From positions 304,198,166-304,262,165 of the forward strand of contig CM077666.1 in assembly GCA_039707655.1 (NCBI GenBank): a stretch of DNA of 64,000 nt, in the 5' to 3' direction. A program made the translations under genes and the position numbers. Each line of letters begins with the position of its first letter. Within the stretch, counting starts at the first letter, position 1. Source of the DNA: Elymus sibiricus (taxonomy: Eukaryota; Streptophyta; Magnoliopsida; Poales; Poaceae). The notes under the pieces are model-generated. The model was not told where the DNA came from. It saw only the letters and a program-made list of their open reading frames with translations, and ran no database searches. Of the stretch, positions 10,224 through 21,473 are shown piece by piece.

Positions 10224-11241
10224 GCCATACCCCCCCCCCCCAAGCTCTTTCTCATTGTGAAGGAATGGGTGGTGGAAATAAGTTCAGGCCAAGCCCATAA
10301 CTCAAAAACGAGTTCTTTAGAGCTTTTATGGCTTATTTTAACAATAAGCTCTCAAAAGGTGGAAAAGAACTAGTCCTTAACCTGCAATTCTATTGTGCGT
10401 GCAATGATGAATCACTCCTGCCTGCTATAGAGTAGATTTAGGCATCATACATGGCATAACCTAATACATGTGCATCTCATTATAGAATCTGAAATATGCA
10501 ATGTTTATGCTAGTTCGTACGTTGCACACGATGTTTAAATGCCTCCTAAATCTGGTCAGTCAAGTGATGATCTTTAAGCCTCCTTCTATGCTTGTTTTCT
10601 TGATATGTAATTCAGTGTTGTGCAAGATTTGCTCACACATGTGTTCAATTGCTTGTTTGTATCAGCCAGCCATATTAGAACTGTTTTCTTTGATTACTTG
10701 CTGTTCATGACCTAACGGAGCTTGTCAATGATTTAAACACTAATGGCTGCTGTAGTGGGGGCTTGTATAACTCATAGGTGACATAAAGGTTTGCCTGTAC
10801 ACTAAACTAGGCTCCCCAAGAGTACATGGAGGTCCAGTTCATTAAGGTACGCCTAGTTTATACATAGCGCACACATAGTAAATGCTCATTTGAGTGTGTG
10901 CTAGAGATGTGGCATGTTTCATTATGTGGTGTCGTTTTGTTATAAACTCATGCTTCGGTGTTGCCCAGAGACTGGAAAGTATGCATATTTATCTTCCATG
11001 TAAGGAGACCAGTAACTAGTTTGTGTCACCTTGCAGAAGGGGTGCAACGACGCAAAGATTCAGGATTTCCAAGTACAAGATGTTAGGAAGGAGCCTTTCA
11101 AGAGAAGGAGGAGCAGCAATGAGCCTGTACAACCAGTTATGATAAATCACTGTATTACAATTACCAGGACATCCTATTTGTCTGACATTATACTTGCGTA
11201 GGGTTCTACACCTATAACCCAGTCATTGGGACATTGATTAA

Positions 11242-11397
11242 TACTCCCTCCGCTCACTATTATAAGATAAGATGTTCTAACTTTTTCCTAAATCAGATGT
11301 ATGTAAACACATTTTAATGTGTCTGTTCACTCATTTTAGTACGGATGTAGTCTACATTTAAATATCTAAAACATCTTATATTAGTGAACAGAGTGAA
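11242..11397. mobile_element. Stowaway-type MITE
   Basis: Starts at a TA followed by ctccctccgctcactattat. The right arm ends in atattagtgaacagagtg, the worn inverted copy. Length of about 155 bp and the ctccctccg terminus fit the Stowaway group. It sits in intron-like DNA between modules B and C. Confidence 0.8.
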
Positions 11398-12574
11398 AAA
11401 CTCCTTCCTGCTATGGTAGAGTTCTCGATGTCATAAATGTCATAACCAAACGCATGTTCACATCATTAGCCTCCCTATCATTACTAGGATCTTGAGTACA
11501 TACTAGTCGAGATACTTCACAGGGGGCAAACAATGTTACATTACTTGCTCCATTATATAGAAGATACATCAGTTGATTCAAATGTAGCCAGGCCAAGGAT
11601 GTTATTGAGGCATGCATGTATGCATGCTGCCAACACAACAGTTCAATTGCTTGTTTGCTTCAGGCAAAATTGCTCTTTTCAATTGCTTTATTTGTCCTCA
11701 GTTAATTAGATGCCCAAACAATGCTGCCTCATGTAGGGTACTTGTATAACTATTAGTTGACATAATTAAATGCCTCACCATTTCATTACTCTGGCGAAGT
11801 GTGCCTGAAGCTTTGAAGTCCATTAACCAACTATTACTGCATGAGGCTCACAATCTAGTTTATACGAGGCTAATGATTGCATAGTTTTGCTTGCTGTAGT
11901 AGGTTTGTATGAATCCCTATGGAGTTCATTATGCTCCCTAAGACTCTTTTGAAACATGGCACACAATGTTCCAGCTAGTTAATACGAGATACACAATGGC
12001 TAACTGCTTGCTTACTTATACGCAAGATAGATCTAATGTTCAGTAGCTGCGCGTGGTTTAAATTTGTAACCTGTCTGTGTTTTGGATTTGGCCCCAACAT
12101 CATGCTCATTTGGTGAGCTAAGAGAGATTTCTGTATGCGGTCTGCACAGACTGCCATCTTTATACTTTTTAAAATATCACATGCTTATGCTTCATGACGT
12201 GTGCATTATTGTTAGTCCTGTTTTGCCATGTACAAGATAGTCTGTCTTGCTCACTTCACTGGTGTAACTATATTTTTGCTGTAGTCATGTGTACTTACAG
12301 AAACATTTCAGGATAAACTGACATCAACACAAAGCTCTCAGAGCAGTGCGGCATGGCCGTTACCAAATGATTATGGATTGGAATTGGAATGTGCTGATGT
12401 TCTAGAGCGTCAACTAGAGGCGGCAAGACAGCGTGCATATGAGTCTCAAGATTTAATCAACATGTTGAGATTGGAGGTGCAGGCAAAAGATGCAAGAGTC
12501 AAAAAATGAAACAAGAGACTGAGGAAACCACAAAGAAAGTGGAGATTTTGCAGACTGAGATTTGTGCTATCTGA

Positions 12575-12879
12575 ATCCGGCCAATTCTATATTCTGAAGA
12601 GATTATAGTTCTAATGGTATGTTGTGTTGATGCGCGTCCATGATGTATGAGCTGTATGTGCCCTGTGTATGTAATTTGCTGTTTGTTTATGCTTTATTAT
12701 CACTGTTGGCGAACTATGATGCCCAGTGGATGTAATCTGCTGTAATTTCTTTATTGTATAGTGTAGGATTATTCTTCGTTTCTATGCCTTAAATCTCTTT
12801 GTTGTATAGTGTAGGTTTTTTTTGAGGGGATTGTAGAGTAGGATAGTTCTATGTTGTTATATATGCTATCATAGAAACA
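12575..12879. other. 3' flank of the decayed gene, no gene seen
   Basis: AT-rich DNA containing a short duplicated phrase, ttgtatagtgtagg (12755 and 12801). It leads directly into the CACTA subterminal repeats. Confidence 0.5.
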
Positions 12880-13237
12880 GCGTCCAACAGGCCCAATCTA
12901 CGTGGCCCCATAATTGCTCGGATGTTCCAATCTATGAGGCCCATTACAATCATGGGCCGTCGCGTGGCAGAAATGGATTTGGGGCTCGAATGTGGGCCCA
13001 TCGTAACGTGGGCTCTTATCAGGCCATTAGTAGGCCGAATGGTAGATAGGCCCGCTATAATGAAAACAAGCCCATGGGCCACTAGCAGGCCGAAATGATC
13101 GTCTGTTGAGTCTTGGCCCATTTCCTTGACGGTCCGTTAACAAGCCGAAAGCCAATCGGGCCATCTCTTGGCCCATATACAGAACGGGCCTTTAACAGGT
13201 CGAAAGTCATGTCGGGCTGGAATTGGGCCATGGAGAA
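12880..13237. mobile_element. CACTA subterminal repeats, part left of the Gypsy insertion
   Basis: Closely spaced copies of ggcccat, atgggcc and (a/c)aggccgaaa motifs, the transposase-binding subterminal repeats seen in Triticeae CACTA elements. The same array resumes at 32262 on the other side of the Gypsy element and continues to a CACTA terminus at 33159. Confidence 0.75.
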
Positions 13238-13769
13238 TGTCGTGGTTTTGATGCGGCAGATGCCCTTGTGAAAGGACTTGGAGATGAGACCATCGCACAA
13301 GGGTGGAAGCTTAGCGGGGTTGATGGGGAACGAGAAGACACGAGATTACCCAGGTTCGGCCCCTCATGATTGAGGTAATAGCCTGTGTCCTGCTCGATAT
13401 GTATTGATTGGGTCTTGATTACAAGGAGGCGATCTCGCTAACCTAGCTCTTGAGGAGTTGCAACTTAGTCTTTCTGGCCTAGGCGCTCCCCTTTATATAA
13501 CAGGTGGAATCCTAGATTTACATGAGTGTCCGGGTCGTAATCCTAACCTGTCTCCTACACTTATTCTACTTATTCTCCAAGGCAACCTTCCTGCCGTATG
13601 CTTTTCTCCTTGAGCCGGCCCGTCCCTGAGCCAGCCTTTCTCACTGGGCCTCCGTAAAAGCCGGCCCGTTGAATATCTCCTTAGCCCTGCAGTGAGACAA
13701 CCCGCTGAACCCGTTCTATGGCCGGGTCATCTTCTTGCCGGGTCTACATGCTGGGAAATATCCCCAACA
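13238..13769 (-). repeat. 3' LTR of the Gypsy element
   Basis: 532 bp. In element orientation it opens TGTTGGGGATATTTCCC and closes ACCACGACA, the TG...CA rule. The polypurine tract lies just before it (minus strand, aaactgagggctaa). A minus-strand TATA-like ttatataaag at 13491-13500 is the probable LTR promoter. Confidence 0.8.
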
Positions 13770-14142
13770 TTAGCCCTCAGTTTGACTTGGATTTATCCAT
13801 GTTAAACTCCAACCTGAAAGCAAAGTAAATATATAATTTCCTGATAAGCCACAATCTGAGATTACATTTTTCAAGCCGGCCTTTTCTGGATATGCCACAG
13901 CCAAACATATTTTCTGTCTTAACATTTTACCGAGTCATTTCTTCTTTATAAACAAGGCATTTTTCCATCATCGCACCTCATGACGTCATGATCGCCTTTC
14001 GCAAAATCCGGGATGACATCATGGGGAATCTTTGAGTGGATTCGTATTATCTTGTCAGGTGTGAAAATCGAGGAGCCTTTTGAGCCACTGTTCACTGCGC
14101 CACCTGGGGCTTCGCACATGCCATTTGGGGTTCCACCGCGCC

Positions 14143-14151
14143 CATAAATAG
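14143..14151 (+). promoter_or_regulatory. TATA-like box of the antisense gene
   Basis: cataaatag precedes a pyrimidine-rich leader (14160-14240), followed by a plausible 5' splice site (cccgtaag near 14360) and the first coding ATG at 14874. This would let the antisense gene be transcribed towards pol from its own promoter. Inferred from sequence only. Confidence 0.45.
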
Positions 14152-14873
14152 ACCGGCGCCTCCCCCACTTCCTTCTCTGCTACTCATCTTCTTCCTCTAC
14201 CTCTCCGACGCCGCTGCGCCCTTTCAAGCCTGCCGCCACTGTTCAGCACTGTCCGAGGTTGCTTTGACCGAGCCTTCCTTTCACCGCCGAAGTTCATCCG
14301 ACCCTACGCACGCGGCCGCCTCCGCCATTTCTGAAGACTGCAAGATTCCTCACCGGAACCCGTAAGCCTCCTTTTCCTTTCCGCCATTGCTGCTCTTGTT
14401 CTTCGCCTGTTCTTCGCAATTCATCGCGTCAGTAGTTACAGATTTGAAAAATAGTCACGGATCTCCATTTGGATACTCATAGGATTAGTCCGCCGCATTT
14501 CTTTTGTTTGGTAGATCTACCATTTTCTTCCAAATGAGACCCCCACTGTACTTATTTGTTTCCTCGAAGAACAGACCTTGGTTTTACCTCCCTATTTTCA
14601 GCCAATTTCTAGATCTGCAGAACCTGTTAACTCATGCGAAACCTATGTACCAACTCATGACCCAGACTATGCTCAACACTTGTAAAAAATCCTCATTATG
14701 AGACTCCCGGCTTATTTTACGCATGAAGTTTTGACCCGGGTTACACTCACACCCCTTCCTGTGACCCGGCAAATATTCCTACTGTTGGATCATGCCTTTT
14801 ACTTTATGATAACCCGGAAAACTTTTGAATTGCCGGCTTACAATATTTTCTCCTTTGGATCGCAGCTGAACCA

Positions 14874-17800
14874 ATGGCTCCCAAGCCTAAGATTGTTAAC
14901 TGGGCCAAGTCCAGCATGTCTGAGCTTAGTCTGTAAGCCCTGGTGGATTCCGGGCTGCTGCCGGCTAAAGAAACAATCGCATGGCAAGCTCCCGAGGATG
15001 AAGTTCACCCTCAGCCAGATTAGAATGAGATTGTCATTTTTGCTGATCATGTTTCAAGGGGCTTCTGTCCTCCAGGCTCTAAGTTTTTCAGAGACGTGCT
15101 GCATTTCTTCAACATCAGGCCTCAAGATCTGGCCCCCAACTCCATCTTCAATCTATGCCAATTCCAAGTTTTCTGCAAAGTTTATCTTCAACTTGAGCCG
15201 TCTATTAGCTTATTCCGGGAGTTCTTTTATTTGAACCGCCAAATGGAGCACAAGGATGGCCCAAGCATTGAACTTGGTGGAATCTCCATCCAACAAAGGA
15301 AAAACATAGTCTTCCCCAATGCCAAGCCGGCTAGTCACCCCAAGGGATGGCATAGAACCTGGTTTTATTGCAAGGGCACATCCCCTGAAGGACAAAATCC
15401 ACTCCTGGGTTACAGGGCAAGCCAGCTTGCCGCCAATGCAGCCTTCTCGGGCTTTGCCTCCAAGGAGGAAAGGGAAAGTCTGGAGCCTCTGTATCCAAAG
15501 ATGAACGCTTTGATTGCCCACGGCCTGACTGGCGTTGATCTGACCCGGACTTGGATTGAATGGCACATTCAACCTCTTAGCTTGAGGACCCGGCTTATGC
15601 ATACTTACACCGGCCATCTAGAAGATCCACTTCGATTCAGCCGGGTTAACCTCCAGGAGAAGGATGTCCTAAAATTTGCCAAGAAGCTTCTTGGTGAAAC
15701 AAAGGACGATATCAAGCTTGTGGGACTCGCTCTCTTTTACTCAAACAACCCAGCACCTGATGTAAGCCATCTTTTGCTGTCTTTCATTTTGTCAACATTG
15801 TTTTATCCTTGTCATAATTTTTATCAATCCGTCATGATACAGGAGAACGCTGACTGGTGGCGGGTTGAAGTTCAAGACCCTACTCCTCCTTGAGAAGACG
15901 ATGAAGAAGATCCAGAGGGTGATGAAGACAATGAGGTAGAACGTGACTCTCTCGGCCGCCTTTTTAACCAGCTTGCTGATGCCAACTCTCCACAGGAAGA
16001 AGCTGAGATCAGCCGTGCCAGTGAGCTAGAGGTAACCTTGATCTCTTCAGACTCTGACTCTCCAAAACCTGTCCAAAAAGAAATCCTGGATTGTAGTTCG
16101 CAAAATCCGAAAGAAACCCCGGGTTACCGTCCGTAAAGTCCCTTTTTCATAGCAAGATGCTCACTTAGATCCCCAATTTCTTTTGAAGAAATCCCGGATT
16201 GTAGTTCGCAAAATCCGAAAGAAACCCCGGATCACCGTCCGTAAACCTGTCCGAAACGTCAAAAAGGAAAACCCGGAGCAGTGAAGGAGAATTAAGTGGC
16301 GGGTTACCAAACGAGCCGCCAGCACGAAGAGCACGGACAGAGGCGCCTCTTAGTCCAAGTCCCTCTTTACCTCACGCAGGTCGTTTCAAAGAGCCACTGC
16401 ATTTGAATGACTAGGCATACCAAACATCGCCCTCTTCTGACGAGTCGAGCGCCACTCAGGCGCCGGCCTTTAATATCAATCCTGGGTAAACAATCTGCTT
16501 ACTCATGTTTTATATATAATGGATTCTTGCTCTTTTATCTTCTAACCAAATGACTCTTTGTTCCTTGCATAGCGCGAAGGCCATTAAGAAGAAGACCACC
16601 GCCGGGTCGTCTAACCCGGTCGTTCAAGCGGGCCCTTCTCGCGAAGACGTGACAGCTAACCCGGTCATTCCGGATGAGTCAGCTCTGCAGAACGACCCTC
16701 CGCTTCAAGATGCCACTGTGAGCCCGGCTTGTGCCTCTTCTCCTGTCCTTCAGGAGGATTTAATTGTAGAACATCCTGCTGAGAAGGCGCAAGATGAAGT
16801 AATAGTGATCGGTGAGCAGAAGAACCCTCCGCTAGAGATCTCAACTGCTTTAACAAAGATTTCTGCCAGGAAGGAGTCACTCCTGAAGAACAAAGGGAAG
16901 GCGTCTCTTAATGTTCATGCTTTTGAAGAGCAAGATGCGAACACACTAAACCAAGCTGTGCTGACCCAGCTGTCTGAAAGCCGGGACACCAAAATCACCA
17001 TGATAACTTCCCTGAAATGAAAATATGTGGTAACCTTCTGTCTCCTGTCTTAATATTCCCACATATATATATATGTAGCCCCCAAGGGCCAGGTCATTAT
17101 TAGATGATAACTCAGGTCTTCAAAAGTGCAATTGCAAAGGTAACAACAAACGGTAGCCCCCAAGGGCCGGCTCATCATATTATGATGGCCGGGTCTCTAT
17201 ACGTAGTAATATAGATCAAACTATGCATTAGCCCCCAACTGCCATGTCGAATGCCCACATCCTCATGGGACTTCATTGCTTTGTGAGAACTCTGATAAAT
17301 GTAGCCCCCAAGGGCTGGGTCAACTAGAATGGCGGCTCAGGACTTTCTTGCATAACTTGTAACTGAAATATGCTTGCAGGATATGGTGAATCAAGTGGAG
17401 ACACAAGCATCCTTCTTCCGAAAGGAGGCAAAAAAAGAAAGAAAGCTTCATGAGAGGGCTGAAGAATCATCTTCAGAAGCAAACAAATCCTTGCAGATTG
17501 TAAAAAACACACTGAAGGAATCTGAGACAGAAAGAGCCACCTTAGTTAAGCGTGCAGCAGAAGCAGAAGCCAAACTCAAGCCGGTGGCTCGAGAACTGGC
17601 CACATTGAAAAATCAGATCACCAGCATGTGCAATGCCATCTTTGGTATGTAGCAAATTCACAAGCCGCCAACCATGTCCTGTCATAAAATACCACGCCAG
17701 CCACATTAACTTGATCCTATCTTCTTGCAGGCAAGAAAACTCACAATCAAGCTGAACGGCCATTGGTGAAGCTGAAAGCCGTCTACACACTAGCCGAGCA

Positions 17801-18362
17801 ATTATATATAGGCGGCGCGCGCTGCATCATGGCCGTGAAGAACACCAAGGCCCCGCCACACTTGATTGCTGATATGCTAAAGGAGTTATCAGTAGTGCCA
17901 AGGTGGTTTGCAGAGAGGAAGAAAGCGGCTTGCCGTGCTGGGGCTCTGACTGTTTTTGCGCGCACCAAAGCATATGTGCCAGAATTGCATCCGGCTCAAG
18001 TCGTTGGCGGATATCCAGAGTTTAACGTGGATGACTCCCCATTCACCAAGAAGGACTTCCAGCGATGCATAAAGGAGACCCGGGTTGCTGCCATTGCGAT
18101 TGCAGAAGAGATGAACCTGTCCAAATATCATGCCGGATACTCGGAAGATAATGAGTGGATTGAGCCGCTAGACCCTCAACCCGTGGCTCTTACACGTGCG
18201 CATAAGACATCCTTTGCTCCTGAAGTTGACCCTTCCTCTGTAATAATCGCCGATGCAATGTTTGAAGCCTTGCGCTCAATCCAGTGGTCGACCGGTGACT
18301 CAACAAGTCAGGAGGAGGCGGGGGATGATGATGACCGCAAGGAGCCGGCAGACGGTGCTCCT
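14874..18362 (+). pseudogene. Antisense gene of the Gypsy element (putative gypsy-type transposon protein, PF04195-like)
   Basis: Five coding blocks with GT-AG junctions: 14874-15761; 15843 to about 16125; 16573-17029; 17380-17644; 17731-18362. A final piece, 24758 to the stop at 24801-24803, lies beyond the nested insertion. The first block holds the conserved domain (around FADHVSRGFCPPGSKFFRDV and GWHRTWFYCKG), which resembles the grass putative-gypsy-type-transposon family. The later blocks are an acidic/basic linker and a coiled coil (residues around EAKKERKLHERAEESSSEAN). Introns of 81-87 bp are clear at 15762-15842 and 17645-17730. Premature stops lie at 14934 (TAA), 15021 (TAG), 15891 (TGA) and 17018 (TGA), and each is one C-to-T change from CAA, CAG or CGA. 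The protein's role in such elements is unknown. It runs opposite to pol. Confidence 0.7.
16081..16250 (+). repeat. 107-bp tandem duplication in the antisense gene
   Basis: A ~62-bp block around ggattgtagttcgcaaaatc occurs at about 16081 and again at 16188. In one frame both copies read a very basic peptide (IVVRKIRKKPRxTVRK), resembling a nuclear-localisation signal. The first copy is out of frame with the preceding acidic region. Confidence 0.7.
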
Positions 18363-19929
18363 TGATACGTCTCCAACGTATCTATAATTTTTGATTGTTT
18401 CATGCTATTATAGTATCAATCTTGGATGTTTCATACAGACTTACAAGCAATTATATATCATTTTTTGGGACTAACCTATTAACTTAGTGCCCAGTGCCAG
18501 TTGCTGTTTTTTTGCCTGTTTTTGGTTTTTCAGAATATCAGAACCAAACGAAGTCCAAATGCCACGAAACTTTTTGGAGATTTATTTCTGGACATAAGAG
18601 ACACTAGAAGCTTCGGGAGAGGGCCAGAAGAAAGAGGAGGTGGCCACGAGCCACCAGGGCACGCCCCAGGGGGGTGGCGCGCCCTGGTGCCTCGTGGGCC
18701 CACCTTTGCTCCGTTTGACCTAATTCCACCTCTATAAATACTCTAAAATTGGGAAACCAACAAGGGAGTCCACAAAATGCTTTTTCCGCCACCGCAAGTT
18801 TCTGTTCTCGAGAGATCACATTTGGAGGCCTTTTCCGGCACTCTGCCGGAGGGGGATTCGATCACGGAGGGGCTCTACATCAACCTTGTTGCCCTTCTGA
18901 TGATGCATGAGTAGTTTACCACAGACCTTTGGGTCCATAGTTAGTAGCTAGATGTCTTCTTCTTTCTTTTTGATCTTCAATACAATGTTCTCCTCGATGT
19001 TCTTGGAGTTCTATCCGATGTAATCACTTTTTGCGGTGTGTTTGTTGGGATCCGATGAATTGTGAGTTTATGATCAGATTATCCATGAATATTATTTGAG
19101 TTTTCTCTGAACTCTTTTATGCATGATTGTTATAGCTTCGTATTTCTCTCCGATCTATTGATTTGGTTTGGCCAACTAGATTGATTTATCTTGCAATGGG
19201 AGAGGTGCTTTGTAATGGGTTCGATCTTGCGGTGCTCAATCCCAGTGACAGAAAGGGACATGACATGTATGTATCGTTTATATTAAGGATAAAAAGATGG
19301 GGTTTATTCATATTGCTTGAATTTGCTTCTCTACATCATCTCATCTTGCTTAAGGCATTACTCCATTCTTTATGAACTTAATACTCTAGATGCATGCTGG
19401 ATAGCGGTCGATGCGTGGAGTAATAGTAGTAGATGTAGGCAGGAGTTGGTCTACTTGTCTCGGACGTGATGCCTATATGCATGATCATTGCCTTGGATAT
19501 CGTCATGATTATTTGCTTTTCTATCAATTGTCCAACAGTAATTTGTTTACCCACCGTATGCTATTTTCAAGAGAGAAGCCTCTAGCGAAACCTATGTCCC
19601 CCGGGTCTACTTTTATCATATACTAAAAATCCCAAAAATACCTTGCTGCAATTTTACTTTATTTATTTTATTTTGTATTTTTGTTCGATCCATCTATCTA
19701 TCACCATACAATTTAATCTTGCAATTAACCGCCACGGGATTGACAACCCCTTGTTCGCGTTGGGTGCGAGGATTTGTTGTTTTGTGTGCAGGTGCTGCTA
19801 ACGAGTTGTTGCGTGATTCTCCTACTAGATTGATAACCTTGGTTTCATAACTGAGGGAAATACTTATCTCTACTGTACTGCATCATTCCCTCCTCTTCGG
19901 GGAAATCCCAAAGCAGCTCACAAGTAGCA
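18363..19929 (+). repeat. 5' LTR of the nested element
   Basis: 1567 bp, TGATACGTCT...CAAGTAGCA. A TATA box, tataaata, lies at about 18733-18740. Differences from the 3' LTR are scattered substitutions and small indels, so the insertion is not brand new. Confidence 0.9.
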
Positions 19930-19940
19930 GGAAGAATTTC

Positions 19941-19957
19941 AGGCGCCATTGCCGGGG
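19941..19957 (+). other. Primer-binding site (tRNA-Asp type)
   Basis: aggcgccattgccgggg, 11 bases after the LTR. It matches the complement of the plant tRNA-Asp 3' end apart from two changes; the related element at 60821 has the exact form tggcgccgttgccgggg. Confidence 0.75.
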
Positions 19958-20130
19958 AGACATCATCAACATCTTTCAAGTACCTACGCATAAACTTTCA
20001 TCTCCTTGCATTTATTTTATTTGCCTTTGCCTCTCGTTTTCATCTCCCCCACTTCTAATTTTTTTTTACAAAAATACTTTCCGTTTACTTTTTGCTTGTT
20101 TGCCTTTTCGTGTTTGCTTGCTTTATCATT

Positions 20131-20730
20131 ATGACTAGTTCTCTTCCCGACTTGCCGTTTCCTCCTTACTTAGGAGAAGGTTCTAGAATTTTAAACTTTA
20201 AATATTCGAGTGATGAATCTTTAAAAGAAGATTGGGATAGATTACTGGGAATACAAATGAGAGCTAGGCCTTAGAGTCATATTAAATTGCTTCTAAGGAG
20301 TTTTTATGTTGGTTTACCTCTTGCTTATAGACGTATCCTGGATTCCATGTTTGAAAATGATTTTCTTGGAAATAATGCCTTTGACACTTATGAAAAGATG
20401 AAAAGCATATTAGGGCAACCAAAGGTAGAAACAATTGATCCCACCATCCTAGTAAGCTTTCGTCAAACAGAGTAAATTAAAGAAACTAAGTCTAGTATGG
20501 AGTCCAACTTTGGAGGGATATTTAATCTTGCTTCTAAACTAAACAGCAATGTGGTGTCACAAAATAAGAGATTTGATGCTTTGGAACAAAAAGTTGAAGC
20601 CTTTTGTGTCTTGAAAGAGATAAAAACCCTTAGTACTAAGCTTGATCATTTAGTCCACATTATTGATAATGGCAAAGAGAGAAAAATAGGAGTTGCTAGG
20701 GTTACAAAAAAGAAAGATGGCAATACTTGA
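20131..20730 (+). pseudogene. Gag-like remnant of the nested element
   Basis: One frame of 199 codons from ATG 20131 to TGA 20728-20730. It is interrupted only by TAG at 20272 and TAA at 20473, each one C-to-T change from a glutamine codon. The product is hydrophilic with a heptad-like C-terminal half (residues around NKRFDALEQKVEAFCVLKEI). No zinc knuckle and no enzyme domain. It is a truncated capsid-like protein by position (after the primer-binding site), not by a certain domain match. Confidence 0.5.
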
Positions 20731-20764
20731 AACTATGCATTATGCCTAGCTAGGGGCATAAAAC

Positions 20765-21473
20765 AATAGCGCTTGTTGGGAGGCAACCCAATGAATAAAA
20801 TAAATTTTTGCTTTTTATTTCTGTTTTCTTGTGTGCACACAATTATGCTATGGTTATGATTGTGTTTTTATGTTTTAATTAGTGTTTGTGCCAAGTAAAG
20901 CCTGTGGGATGATTTGGAAGATAGTATAATTGATGCTGTTTGGAAAACAGAAAGTTTTGCGTCCGGTGTTGGAATTTTAATTCTGTACTGGTGCGTCAGA
21001 AAAATCTGAAATTTTTACACAGTATTGGTATATGAATTTCCCACGTTTTCCTAATTTTTCAGGATTTTTGGAGTTACAGAAGTATGGATTTTAAATAGAT
21101 CTTTACAGACTGTTCTGTTTTAGACAGATTCTGTTTTTGTTGCATAGTTTGCTTATTTTGATGAATCTATGGATCGTATCGGGGGGTATGAGTCATGGAG
21201 AAGTTGGAGTACAGTAGCATTATGCCAATATTAAATATGAATCAATTTACTACAGTAACTAAAGTTAAAGATTTGTTTGTTATACTAACGGATCTCACGA
21301 AGGTTTTGTTGAGTTTTGTGTGATTGAAGTTTTTAAGTTTTGGGTGAGATCACGATGGATGAAGGAATAAGGAGTGGCAAGAACCTAAGCTTGGGGATGC
21401 CCGAGGCTCCCTAAGGTAATATTCAAGGAAGACTCAATCAACTAAGCTTGGGGACGCCCCGGAAGGCATCCCC
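20765..21473 (+). repeat. Non-coding module bounded by two hairpins
   Basis: Starts with the cgcttgttgggaggcaaccc hairpin (about 20771) and ends with the hairpin 21450-21473 (arms GGGGACGCC and GGCATCCCC). The same module, with the same two hairpins, is found in the elements at 49598-56366 and 59140-64000, where it is tandemly repeated. Confidence 0.7.

Larger units (their letters stand above)
7925..12310 (+). repeat. Duplicated intron-exon modules (three copies, diverged)
   Basis: Module A is about 7925-8440, B about 10395-11225 and C about 11400-12310. Shared landmarks are an agtagatttaggcatcatac-like block (10430; counterpart 11412), cttgtataact...gacataa (10763 and 11738), a cactaaa(t/c)taggctccc block (7988 and 10800), and tagtttat(g/a) (8042, 10855, 11863). 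B and C are offset by about 1.0 kb. An exon-like block is present in A (8149) and B (11037) but I cannot find it in C. Confidence 0.6.
6600..12574 (+). pseudogene. Decayed multi-exon gene, probably of a CACTA transposon
   Basis: A GC-rich first part (6780-7660) is followed by intron-like AT-rich DNA with exon-like blocks. Block A starts after an acceptor at 8149 (MGRNNEKVQDF...). Block B starts after tgcag at 11037 (KGCNDAKIQDF...). The last block is 12312-12509, after ttcag. A and B are paralogous in the same frame (xGxNxxKxQDFxVQxV, then GEPIQ or NEPVQP). Block B joins the last block in phase if spliced at its gttatg donor. The last block encodes a Glu/Gln-rich coiled coil (ADVLERQLEAARQRAYESQD), ending at TGA 12507. 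A one-base change in the A6 run before it would extend the coil to 12574. CACTA subterminal repeats begin 300 bp downstream, which suggests this is the element's accessory (tnpA-like) gene; a captured host gene is the alternative. No function should be assumed. Confidence 0.4.
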
